NCBI GenBank assembly: GCA_020740775.1
Contig: JAHEWK010000021.1
Span: 682,001 to 746,000, forward strand
From: Ilyonectria destructans
Lineage: Eukaryota > Ascomycota > Sordariomycetes > Hypocreales > Nectriaceae
Direction: 5' to 3'
DNA length: 64,000 bases
Under the pieces are notes generated by a model. The model saw only the letters and a list, made by a program, of their open reading frames with translations, was not told where the DNA came from and made no database searches. Every line of letters starts with the position of its first letter. The first letter of the stretch is position 1. Below are positions 21,952-32,645 of this stretch, one piece after another. The position numbers and the translations under genes are program-made.

Positions 21952-24228
21952 TCATAATAACTGACCCAAAGAATAACTACAGTCAATAACAAGAACAGCC
22001 TTTTTTTTATTTTTATGAAGTGCATTCAGCATCCCTACACGATCCAACAACAGAATCCAACAACAAAACGTCTCCGCAGCCGCCTTCCTTATCACCCTCA
22101 GAATCCTGAGCATCGGAGATTGTACCCGTTGCTGCCGGGTCGATATAGCAACACTAGAGTCGATAATTAGACAATCGAACACCTCCCGAAGCGGAATGCT
22201 TACTTCTGACGGGACTATTAGAGCGCTCCTGTCCCAGGATCGCAAACATTCCAAGAGATTCAAAGTTTCAATATTCATAGATCTTCGCTGGTCAGTTACC
22301 GTAAGTTTGGCTTTGGAGAAGAGTCGCTCTGTCTCAGTAGACATAGGCGCAATCGACAGAATGTCGATGGCCATCAAGGATAAGTTAGGGAATCGCCTTC
22401 GCTGGGCCGATTCTAGCCACCATTTCAACGGATCCGGTACCATCAGCACAGGCTCGCGGCAGTACACTTCGTACTCGTCATCATCCATGTTGAAAATCGT
22501 AGCCTTCTGCTCTTTCATCTATATTTTGTACCCATTTGGTCGTCCTGTAGATGGCCCTTGTGCCGAGCTTGGTCGAAAAATAGCGCAGAAGGAGGTGGTT
22601 GACTTGTATGTTTCCCTCTAAAGTTCCCCCACACGAGCTTTAGCTTTCTCAATCCACTCATTCCTGTCCTCCCACGTCTTTTCCATGTAAACCCACTTGA
22701 GAGAAGGATGTAATACTGTTGCTGCTGAATAGACCGGTGAATCTTCCGTCAGTTCATAGTAGTCGGCCAGTTTGGCCCAGGCCGCCTCCATCATTGTAGC
22801 CAAGTAGGGTTGGGTGGTGGCCTCCTTGGAGGCCTCGATGTGATGCAGGAGATAATCCATGGTAGGCAGAACGTCAGATATGGAGTCTCCCATGCCTTCG
22901 TTGGCCATTGTAGCATCGTGAAATGGCTCAAGAAATTTGTGTGTCTCGGCCAAAGTTACCCAGTCAGAGGACGTCAGCACATCCCCTTGCAGGGCCGGCT
23001 CTTGCGCACAAAATATGGTGATGGCTTGCCGGACTTTAGGCTTGAGTGCCCACTCAACCATTTTGTACCACGAATTCCAACGAGTGTCGTTGTCGCGCCG
23101 TAACCTCAGACCGTCGCTGAGAGCAGTAAACGTTTGAAGTCGCTGGGGGGTCCATATGATGTAGACCACGATATTATGAAGTTTTCCTATCGCCCCTCGC
23201 TTTCTCTATTGCTCAACCTCCTCGTCGGACGGCCCACGGTAGGAATCTATTGTGGGTGGTCGCTTTCCTATGAGGAACTCCATTACGGCCAGATTAATGA
23301 TGTGGCCGAAATAATGAAGTCGGTGTGGAAGAGGGTCGTAGAAAACATCGAACTTGTGTTCCAAGTCGTCGGAGACTTTGTCGATCATGGTGTTCATGTT
23401 GGTGGCATTATCCATCATGAAGTATCCAACTTTCGACGCGATTCCATATTCTCGTATGAACTCCATGATGGCTTCTGCCATGTTCTCGCCGCTGTGTTGT
23501 CCTTCCAGCTCCTTATCCTCACCACGAGGGACTGCAGGCCATGATCTTCAGTAACGAATTGAACTGTGAATCCTATTACGCCCAAACAATTTGGCGATGT
23601 CCAGTTGTCGGGAACAATGTGGATCGAGGAAAGTGCATTTTGCAGAGCTCGCTTCACAAACTCCTTTTTGTTGTCGTAGCCCCATTGTAAGTCGTTTTTA
23701 ACCGTATCGCCAGCCCTCGGGAGGAAGTCATCCGCAGCCGGACAAATGTACCGGATAAAGTCGCGAAAGGCAGGCTGTTCAACATGAGCAAAGGGAAGAC
23801 TGCAGGCGACGGTGTAGCGGCAGTACAGCTCGCGCAGGGTGGCTTGGTCAAGTGCATCTGCCTCTGCCGTCGCCTTGCGTTTCTTGGCGGAGTGTAGAGT
23901 TTTATTCGCTAGGAATGCAGTGATGTCTCCAAGACGATTTTGCGTGACTTCCCGCTGGATTTCTGTATTTCTTCTCTTTTTTCTTGTCGAAGCAGGGCTG
24001 GCAATGCCACCATTTCGTTCCGTTGGAATCGACCCAGGCTACCGGAGTACTCTTGCCTGCTTCTATTCGGCAGTACTCCCAAACAGGAGATGTCCTTGGG
24101 CGGGACATGCTAGGAGTTGACGAAGATGATGGTGTCAGCGCATGGGTGGCCACTGTAAGTTCAGAATCGTCCAGGTGGCTGCACTGGCTGGCGCTGCCAA
24201 TAGCACTGGCAGTCTCGGAGAAATCCAT
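21952..24228 (-). pseudogene. hAT-1 transposase, degenerate
   Basis: The chain begins at the ATG at 24228 (MDFSETASAIGSASQ) with a BED-like zinc finger (WWHCQPCFD). It continues through EVTQNRLGDITAFL, a catalytic core with HSGENMAEA and GYFMMDNATN, and IGKLHNIVVY, and ends with the hATC dimerisation region (MSTETERLFSKAKLTVTDQRR). Frameshifts occur near 23950 and 23510. In-frame TAG codons lie near 23206 and 22618 and just before 22518. All domains of a hAT transposase are present, so this is a full-length gene inactivated by mutation after insertion. Confidence 0.87.
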
Positions 24229-25589
24229 GATAGAAGATATGATTCGGGGGATGGCAAGTAGACAGCAGGGGTGGTGATGACAGAGCACGGTGGGAGAGAA
24301 TTGTCTGGCGACTTCGATGGTGGTGCGCATAAAGATTATGTAGCAGACGACTTTCTCTCTGACCATTCTGGACTCTTGAGAGTGGATGAGTACAAATACC
24401 CAGACATGATTTTCGGTAGTCATTCGGGCCAAGCCACAGGGTGCGCAATCAACTATCCACTTCCAATCGTTGGACGCGTTGGATCCTGCATCTGTGGCCC
24501 AACTCATCTGAGATCTCACTCCCCGTGCTCAGCAACCAACCGATTTCTCCTTCTGGGGGCCACCGTGAAACTGTCCGTCTAGCGCCTACAACTTGGGCCT
24601 ACCTTCGACTTCCCAGTTGGCTCTGCTCACAGCCCGCTGACTAATGACCAGATGCTGAGGGCCAATATCCCGTCATGCTTCACGAAAAACTTTGGATCGT
24701 CGTTGCACTATCCCACCCGTGCCGGTTTTGCGCTCTTCTCGCGACAGCTTGGTGTCTGATTAGAATTGATTCTTGAGTTTGTTATTCGGCTTGCGCACGT
24801 AAGGTTGACAGGGGCTTGGAAGTTGAGCATCTACGTAAAGGTATACGGGGGATCTGCGAAGTCGCTGGCATATCGGTCCAGGGGTGTATGTTGGCTTGGG
24901 CGCAAGTCCACAAGACCAGCGGACTCCCGTCTTCGTCGATAAAAACGATATGATATGTATCTCTTGACTGTAAATTGATGGCTCGGGAATATATCTCTAA
25001 TTATGATGGAATTGATACCAGACGGATGCTCTTAGTACAGTGGATTTAGTGACTATATCGTAGCCAGTATGAAATATGATTCTTATGCAGAGATCAGCCG
25101 TGTTTACTAGCATCTTAAGTGATTTGCTGAGGTGTGTGTTACGCGAGCGAACCTACCCTATATGCGCCGGATAGAGGATACTTTGTATGCTATGTACCTG
25201 GAATGGCGGGGCAGGTATCTCTTAATGCTACCGGGTGGGTTTTCGCTGCTTAGATAATATGTACTTCATTATCTCTTACGTTGCAGATATTCTTCCTGGA
25301 AATCGGCCAGGTAGCCCATTCAAAGCTATAAAGTAGGTTGCTGTTAAACAGGTCGAAATATATAATTCTGGGATCTTGTTAGGCCGATGGTTTCAGTTGC
25401 ATGATACTTGGTTTGCCATAGCTTAACGCAGTGCTGGGCTGTACCGGCCAATATATCTTAGCAGTGCATCGAAATTTTTACCAAACGCGTGTCACGCGTT
25501 GGACGAGTTGGATCGCGTAGTTGTTAAATTGGCACTCTGCAGCAGGCCACAGATTTGGAAAGACGCTGCCTGAGCCACCCCGAATCTTG

Positions 25590-25833
25590 GACAGACTATT
25601 AGTCAGACTGTTAGTCTGCGATCCTCGGACTGGACTACTGGTCGGTCTGGTAGAAGTCAGACTGAACCATCAGTCCAGTCCGAGAGACGTAGACTGGACC
25701 GTCAGTCTAGTCCAAGAGACGCGGACTGGACCGTCAGTCCAATCCGAGAGACGCAGACTGGATCAATAGTCCACGGACTATTGGTCTGGACTGCAGTTTG
25801 GACTAATAGTACAGTTTTTGGTCTGGACTATTA
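25590..25833. repeat. hAT-1 right subterminal repeats
   Basis: Three near-identical units of about 31 bp built on GACTGGACCGTCAGTC followed by GAGACG, plus flanking shorter copies. They mirror the left array. Confidence 0.8.
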
Positions 25834-26022
25834 GGAGCGCTGTTGACTGGTGCCATCTCCGATCCCTGTGGAGCCAATTGTCTGACAGTAGGCCTACTTG
25901 GTGACAAACCGAGCTCGTAGACCCTTGGGGTTTCGATGGACTGGCAGCCCATGTCGCTCGTTTTCTATAACTCACTAACACGTCCTAGCTGGATCCGGCT
26001 CCCTATAGTCTCGCCTTGTCCA

Positions 26023-27452
26023 TTACCAGCCCTCTTCGAGGTCATGCGTTTCCGTCATCGCGTCCCCCCGACCTTCTAGGGGGCTCGCTTGGGCCACTGG
26101 TGCCACATCTTCGCAGGCGGAGCCGTCGATAAGGTCTAACCCTATCGAGTTCGAATTGACCCTTTCCACCGCCCCCAGACTTTGAGGCCTTGCTGCGCGA
26201 CCTCTTGTTATCGGCATGCGATGACGAACTGGGTGAATCATGCGTATGTAAGGGCGAAGGGCCGGCATGCAGGCAACTATCACGCCTATGTTGCAGTCGA
26301 TGCCGCTCCAGAGCTCTTTAGGCATGAAAGTTAGCGCACCTGTTCGTGTCTGCCCATCCCGTCAGGCACTGACCCAATGATGGTTGGATGCAGGTAAGTA
26401 GACATCTTTTAGAAACCATCCGGATTGCTAGTGCGAGACCTTTGACTGTACGCAGGTAGCGGAATGGAAGATGACTACTTCACTTACCAAGGAGAGTCAG
26501 CGGAATGACCCTTTTCGCGTTAAGATCGGTGGAAATTTCGACGATCAGGAATCGTGTTAGACAGAATATGATGTTGATAGCGCCCACTCCAAATGTGCAA
26601 TATACGCCGAATCGGACCAGCCTTTCCATCCGGAGTCTGCGGAGGATCAAGAAAGGGAGCGCGAAGACTAGACAACCTAGGTCAGCAGATGTACAAATGA
26701 ACCGAGGGAGTAGAGGAGCGGCTATCTGCCTACTGATTATGTCGGAAGACCAATGGAGTGCCCACCCAACCCTGAAGGCAATACATATTTGAATTTTCGC
26801 GATGCAAGCCGTTTAGTTGACAGCCCTGAAAATCTCATATCAGCGCTTCTGTATAACTTCTTCGCCATTTATTCTAATTCTGAGGCGGAACGATGTACCA
26901 GTTCCTTTCCAATGGCCAGCATAGGAATAAGTTCAAAGATATCGCCACAATGTATCCCATAACGGCGTATGTGATGACAATCCATATGATAATTCTGTAG
27001 GTCTGAAACGCCGGTGGGAATATCTGTAGGTAGAAGGCTAAGATGGCGGTTTTGCTACACCAAAATGCCGTAAAGAAAGCGAAGTTGCCCGCCCAAAAGT
27101 ACTATTAAATTATCAGTCTGACCAACCGATTACTTGCAAACCTAGGTGCTAGTTATGGATAGTTATATACCAATAATGCACTTTGCAGAGTATTTCGATC
27201 ACCCTCATAGCCCCGCAAAAAGGCATCCACATCCTGACGGAGAACGCCCATGCACTTCAAGTAGATGTCTACCGACGCGCTTGCCGCCGCGGCTAACCAC
27301 GCTAGACATATGAACATATCGCTAAGGACGAGTGTCTGGCGGTTGATCTTGAGTCTCAGGTAGAGACGGGCGAGAATCATCACCGCACCGATGAAGAGAA
27401 GCAGCCATTCGCCGACAATGACCGCCACGGCGGTGGGAGCATGAAGTGCCAT
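26023..27452 (-). CDS. Rhodopsin-like (SAT4-type) seven-helix membrane protein
   Basis: The start ATG at 27452 begins a hydrophobic N-terminus (MALHAPTAVAVIVGEWLLLF). Exon 1 (27452-27171) joins through a 69-nt intron to YFWAGNFAFFTAFW (27101 on). Later exons give the helix pieces VGWALHWSSDIIS, then after a GT-AG intron CLVFALPFLIL, then FGVYCTFGVGAINIIFCLTRFL. The last exon has LWSGIDCNIGVIVACMPALRP, a wording typical of fungal SAT4-family integral membrane proteins, and a hydrophilic tail to 26023. The order of helices fits a complete gene. The joint around 26750-26900 could not be resolved and contains stops in all simple models, so a mutation or an extra intron is possible. Function of the family is mostly unknown. 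Confidence 0.68.
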
Positions 27453-27946
27453 TGCTCCCCGAGGTTTTCAAAACGTGATGCTGATGACACGGGATAAATG
27501 AGTTAAATTAGCAAGATTGGCCTGTTGTGGAAGGCAACCTTGGAAGATGCCGTGATAAAGGTTGCCTCTGTCCCGCTAACGCTCTCGCACCTTTGATCAC
27601 CCTGAAGATGGGGCCTGCAGATGCCGCGGACGGGAGTGAAAGGACCTCGGACGCTGGAGGACTCTCCAATCCACATGTGATGACACCCTGCTAGCGACGG
27701 GGAAGCCTCCGGACTGGCATTGGTTTTCCAAGTGACCTATGATGCTGCAGTAATTGGTGAGGCACCACAAACGCCTCCACAGTGACCGCGAAATAAGTTT
27801 GCCACTGCCTTCCATCCACCAGCTGATGATGCGACCGTCACTGTCACATGTCAGACTTTACGCTAATGAGCTAGCCCATAGATCGCCCTCGACCTTGTAA
27901 CAAGAAACCTGGCAGGCGGCGACTCCTGAACGCTACAAGGCACCAG
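27453..27946. other. Intergenic region, no gene seen
   Basis: Promoter side of the membrane protein gene. No convincing ORF. Confidence 0.5.
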
Positions 27947-28285
27947 ATGACCTGGCAGCTGCATATATTTACCAGCCAGACAGCGGCCCACTATAGCATG
28001 ACTATTGACGTGCTAAAGCGCTTGACGGCCGACTCGCTAGAGATATTCGAGCTAGTGAGCCGGCACTGGCAAAGGTTCCTCGGCTGCACTGGCCCGCCGC
28101 TGGGGCCGGGGCCATCGGAGCCGTCGGAGCCATCGTCGAAGCGGAAGGGTATAGCGCCAGAGGGGGGGAGCGAGGCTGCAGTAAAGTCGAAGTCAGAGTC
28201 AGAGTCAGAAAGAGTCAGAATCGAAGTCGAAGCGACCCAAAACCCTGACCCTGACGAGCCTAGCTGTGCAGACAGACAAGGATAA
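27947..28285 (+). CDS. Short unrecognised ORF
   Basis: 112 codons from an ATG, with LKRLTADSLEIFELVSRHW in the first half and a low-complexity Pro/Ser/Glu tail. Related wording continues upstream in another frame, so it may be the broken end of a longer protein. No family is recognised. It could be a transposon fragment or chance. Confidence 0.25.
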   Translation: MTWQLHIFTSQTAAHYSMTIDVLKRLTADSLEIFELVSRHWQRFLGCTGPPLGPGPSEPSEPSSKRKGIAPEGGSEAAVKSKSESESERVRIEVEATQNPDPDEPSCADRQG

Positions 28286-28483
28286 GGACCAGTTTCTCTC
28301 AGCGCTTGCAATAGTCCAGACCATTTGGACTAGAGTCTTGCTAATTTGTACAGCCCTGTTTTGCTAATCGTACAGCTCGTCACGCGAAACTCGGTAATTT
28401 CTTCCTTCTTTCCTTACCTTCCCCTCTACATACCAAAAAATCCATGACAACTAGAGGTGACTAAGAATCACACAAAAAGTCTC

Positions 28484-28949
28484 TTAGCCTAGGTCCAAAG
28501 ACCTGACCACAATCTCATCTCGAAGGGGCGATTGAGTGACCGGGATGAAGTTATCGCCGGACGGCGTTGGTGCTGCTGAGAGCCTCGAGCTAGCCCGGGT
28601 TCCCCTTCCGCGTCTGCCTCGTGTTCCCCTTCCCCTTGTATTTGTAGCTGTTCGTGATCGAGTCGATGACGGCGTTGAAGCCCGTGTCTGTGACGGCGTT
28701 GAAGCCCGTGATGTGGGCAAATCCGCCCCGATAGAAGTCTTAAAGGAAGTTAAAAAGGTCATTAAATGTGTGAAAATTCGGCGATCGGGGCAGTGGGGGG
28801 ATTTCTGTTGATCTGGCTGATGGTCTAGGATAGGACTGCGCGTTGTCCGTAGGGAAATCGAATTCGCTCTGTGAGGCGTTGGAAAAATAATCAATCGGCG
28901 TGGAATTATCGTCACCGATGGAGAGAGACTCGATTTTGCTATTCATCAT
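28484..28949 (-). pseudogene. Arg/Gly-rich ORF split by a frameshift
   Basis: From the ATG at 28949 the frame reads MMNSKIESLSIGDDNSTP and runs to a stop at 28740. A shift of one frame near 28745 continues with GADLPTSRASTPSQTRASTP, an RGRGTRGRRGRGTR stretch and a further 50 residues to 28484. The two halves together would make about 150 residues. An RGG-like tract suggests nucleic-acid binding. No family recognised; it may be a small gag-like or host protein. Confidence 0.3.
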
Positions 28950-29091
28950 AAAATTTCGATGAAAATGATATTGGGGATGTTATTGAGGAGTGATGTTGAC
29001 ACGTAGGACTGGGCAGTGTGTCCAACTACCAAGGTAAGGTAAGGTAAGGATTTTATTTCGCCCGGGGGGACATACGGTCGCACATTACCAC

Positions 29092-30656
29092 ATGGGTGAC
29101 ATAACCCTTTTGGGAAGCCTCAACCATGTGGAAATACTTAGTAATTTTGTGCCCCCTTGCAAGACTACAGTACCGCACACTATCCGGAAGGTATCTCTTC
29201 GTTTAGATGGCGTCTCCACCAGGGAATATGTCGTGATAATTCCTGGTGACGCGTCACAATTCTTCCACTCACACATCTACACGAGCGTCAATACCCAGCC
29301 CATCGCCACCCCATAGCTGTTATGGGCTATCCCCATCCATTCCCTAAGTAAGCTCGGGTCTACCCATCATGAGATTGTGCGACTGACCTTGTCTTGTACG
29401 TAGATATGCCCGATCACGTCTTATCGCAGACATGTCCCGATGTTCCGAAGTCCGTGGCCTCTAAATCGTACCAACGGAGCCACGATTTCATCCGCGATAG
29501 CTACCCAGGGTCGAATCTCTGTCCATATTGCGGGAGACGTTGGCCCACGAGTATCTCCATCCTCGACAGCTCGCCAGTCCCGTTTCGAGACGTTGAGACA
29601 GCTTCCACCTCCTCCGCTATACAGTCTATCGACCTAACCGCCTCTGATCGTTCCACGCCCTCACAGACGATCTTCACCGGCTCTGGAGACGGCCCTGGCC
29701 GTATCCTCGCAGCATCGCGTCCCTCCGCCGTGTATCGAGATGCAAAACTTACCCAGAGTCGGATCGCGAGGGGCATGAGGGCGAGCTCGTCGCAACTCAG
29801 TGAGGCTGTGGCTAAACAGAGCCAAAACAAGAGCAGACAGAAGATCTCGATGCGCCTCACCGTCTTCCTTACGAGGCCTGACCCATGGGAAATACTAGAC
29901 GAAGACGAGGAGCCCCAGTGGTCTTTGGCTAGAGAGCTGCTGAAGGTCGCTTTGCGCCCCTTCGTCGACGAGGAACCATCTTTACCTGTCCACTTCTGGT
30001 TCGACAGCATCTTCTTCCCTCAGTTCAAGGACAAGCCTGCCCTCTCTTCTGTTCTTCAATTCGACAAGAGATCCGTTCAGAACGCCCATATTAAAGAGGG
30101 CATCACGGAGCTGAGCGACCTCGACTGGGAGAGACAGACAGTCTCAGAGCTTTTCGGCGAGGACTGCCCTTTTCGTTTCAGTAAAACAGAGGGCAGATAT
30201 CTCCTTTTCCTTGTTTTCTGTGAGCCATTGCCTCCTCAACCACAAGTCCCGGCCCCTCGTCATATCAAGACGCCGAGGTCAGCTGTAAAGCCGTTCAAAA
30301 AGGAGAAGGGAATCAAGAAAGAGTTAGTCAAGACCGAGGTGAAGGTACAGCCGGCCTTGTTAATCGGGAGCGAGTTCAACTCGCCCTCCTTAAGCCCCTC
30401 TCTGAGCCCAGTTCTACCTCCTTCGAGAGCTAGCGCAGAAGACCAGATCGAGGTTATTACTGGCGATGTGGACGAGACCCGCACGGGTCAGAAACGAGCT
30501 CGAGACTCTGTAAGGTCAGCACTCTCGGTAGAGGCAGAGGATAAGGAACTCTCGGCTGGCCCTGCCTTCACTGCCCATGGTCCCGCTGCTGGAACCCGAG
30601 GAGTTGATACGAGGAGGCCAAGTAGTCGGCATCCTCGTAAACACGCGAGGAAATAG
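29092..30656 (+). CDS. Unrecognised protein of the integrase element, two exons
   Basis: The ATG at 29092 lies inside the left terminal repeat and opens a 74-codon frame (MGDITLLGSLNHVEILSN...). A 416-codon frame runs from 29406 to 30656. A GT-AG intron at about 29350-29404 with a GACTGAC branch site joins them in phase, but a TAG at 29314-29316 interrupts exon 1 before the donor. The second exon begins with a cysteine pair (NLCPYCGRRWP), has a Ser/Thr-rich stretch, then an acidic globular part (PWEILDEDEEPQWSLARELL, HFWFDSIFFPQF, DWERQTVSELFGEDCPFRF) and a basic tail. No family recognised. The long exon is fully open although the integrase beside it is ruined. It might be a DNA-binding accessory protein of the transposon; that is a guess from position. 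Confidence 0.55.
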
Positions 30657-30759
30657 TAGTTACTCTAGCTCAAGGTGACCCAGGTCCCCCATCAGCCCGT
30701 CCACACTATTGATAATATTGCCAGGTAGCTCAGTTCCGGAGAGGCCATTGTTAATAGGC

Positions 30760-32353
30760 TTAAGGTAGTTCTGCTCGAGGAGCTGCAGCTAAAGCATTGT
30801 CAGCTAGCTTTTGAGTGAAATGGAGTACTTTTTTACGTACGAATCTCGCTTGCCCTCCAACTGGACTCTCTGGGACGCTCAGCACCGGACTTGCCCCGCA
30901 CTCGAGATGAACTTGAATCTTGTCTCTAAGCCGTAAGTAGATCGCGAGGTGTGGTCGCTTATGATCAAGCTCCCCATCTAGCTGACCATCGAACTGAAGA
31001 TCCCGAAGCTGTTGATCACACCAGCCCGTTGTTATTGGGTCAAGAAGATCGTCTATATCAATAGAATCGACAGCAGCCATCATCTGGGCAAGCCCATCTC
31101 GAGCCGCAGGCCCTAGATGGACTGCCCAGTTCTCCACTTCGCTTGTATTATACAGATCCAACGCGATCCCGGCGACGAGATGCTCCCTATTATTCTGTGG
31201 CCGGATACGATGCCCGTTCCACATCTCCGTGAAGTCCGCAACCTCTTGACGGATCATGGGTCCATAGAGAGCATACACCGCGATCTGGTGAGCAAGACAG
31301 TTTGGTTGGAAGAGGCTGCTATCAATCAGCTTGTGTAAGAACGCGATCCAGCGCTGACTGACACCTTTAAGTAGCTTTTCCCACCAAGACTCGATCCGTT
31401 AGTTCGATATACTTAGACCCCATATATAACAGGAGCTCAGTCTCGCTCCCTGCCTGTAGACTCGTTGGTCGTTATCCTCGGTGGTATACCGAAACTCTGT
31501 CTGATCAAGGTCGGCGAGAATCGCCTGGGCTCCGGCCCAAAAAGGAGTCTCGATACCATAATCCGAGCGGGTGAAAAGGGGGCGGACCCCTGAGTACGAT
31601 ACGGTCCGTAGAAACTATTTAAGTGAACTCAGCGCAGTCATGTTCCCCCTGCCGACATATATCCAGATGATGGCTCTTGAGTACGTGTCGATACAGGCGT
31701 AGATAGAGAAGCCGAAGTTCTGAGCTTCTCCTACCCATCGAGAGACCACATGAAGTTAGGGCCAGGAACCTGGAAGTTCTTCCGGTGCTTCCAATCAGCA
31801 AGGCGTCTTTGTTCGACTCGCTTCTTCCCCTCTGGGTTTGGTACTCGCGATATAAGGTATTCTGGCCGACAAGGACGCCGGCACGGATGCGGACGTAGTG
31901 GTATAGATACCCCCTGCCAAATCCCCTGATGCTTGAAGACCGACGGTCGTCTTGGAAGAGGAACTCTCTTGCTTTTTGAATAGCCTCTTGTCGTTCAGCC
32001 AGATCTCGGAAGCGCCGCTTCATGCCATGCTTCAGACGATACTCCTGTACAGTCCGCTCGGAGATCTCGATGCCGCGTCGCTTGAGATCACGGACGATGG
32101 AAGTGTCGCTATACCCGTATCGGTAGAAGTAGCCTTTGATCAGCTCGACGAAGCTGTTGGTATCAATCTTTGAGTGAAGGGGGGAGTACTCCTGGGCACC
32201 CCATTCCGCTAACCTCCTTTTCAGGGTTCTGACGTCGAGTACGTGCCCATCGTCGCGGAGATGGGCACATATAGTGTCAATGGATAGTCCTTCTCGCCGC
32301 TGCTCGAGGATCCAGTCCTTGACGCGCTCCAAGTCCTTACGGGGCCTCGGCAT
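30760..32353 (-). pseudogene. DDE integrase-core transposase, degenerate
   Basis: Starts at the ATG at 32353 (MPRPRKDLERVKDWILEQRR) with helix-turn-helix-like segments (ICAHLRDDGHVLDVRTLKRR, then a second at SDTSIVRDLKRRGIEISERT). The core then reads PGPNFMWSLDG, FGFSIYACIDTYSRAIIWIY, RSDYGIETPFWAG and RIESWWEKLLKG. Asp, Asp and Glu at the expected places make a DDE triad. The wording matches the fungal and plant integrase core domain family. Breaks: frame changes near 31850 and 31725, and in-frame stops after SLDG, after SSLK and before RIES. Two of the stops replace positions where CAG or CAA codons would fit, suggesting C-to-T changes. The C-terminal part is open from 31278 to 30760. Confidence 0.75.
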
Positions 32354-32645
32354 TATGCGAGACGCAGATCAGGGGTTCGAGATCGTGGTAGAGGTCGGAG
32401 TTCATACCTCCTTCCAAGGCTTCCAGCTGCAATATCCCGCCCCTCTGAATCGGCATTATCGGAGCTTCGGCGCCGATGGAATGGCATCAGCACCGCTTGG
32501 TATGGCATCAGCTCTGGTACATTGAAAACAGTGCGCTATCATATCAATACTGTAGCCCCATATAAAAACGCCGAAAGCCTAAGTGCGAAATAGCTCCAGT
32601 CATTTTCGTACATGGTTTTGTCACCCATGTGGTAATGTGCGACCG

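Larger units (their letters stand above)
21534..25842 (-). mobile_element. hAT-1: complete hAT transposon with 8-bp target duplication
   Basis: The element starts CAGCGCTCCTAATAGTCCA and ends with its inverted copy. It is flanked by perfect 8-bp duplications TTGACTGG (21526-21533 and 25843-25850), the hAT hallmark. It is 4309 bp long. Both subterminal zones are dense in AGACTGGAC-like repeats. The transposase lies on the minus strand and is broken. About 1.3 kb between the transposase start and the right subterminal zone holds nothing recognisable. Confidence 0.93.
29075..32645. mobile_element. 3.57-kb TIR transposon with DDE integrase-core gene
   Basis: The ends are inverted copies starting CGGTCGCACATTACCACATG. 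Identity is 27 of 27 bp, and 31 of 32 if extended (29075-29106, 32614-32645). TA flanks both sides (29073-29074, 32646-32647), suggesting a TA target duplication inside the LINE. The element holds two convergent genes: an unrecognised plus-strand gene (29092-30656) and a minus-strand integrase-core gene (30760-32353). Its start codons lie close to the two ends. Outside the repeats the flanks are LINE sequence on one side and a LINE-like tail on the other, which supports an insertion. Confidence 0.8.

Noticed and set aside
24620..25500. Possible cargo gene inside hAT-1
   Set aside because: No open frame or recognisable domain on either strand.
29501..30010. 169-codon minus-strand ORF opposite the integrase-element gene
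   Set aside because: Shadow of the long plus-strand exon; low-complexity Ser runs only.
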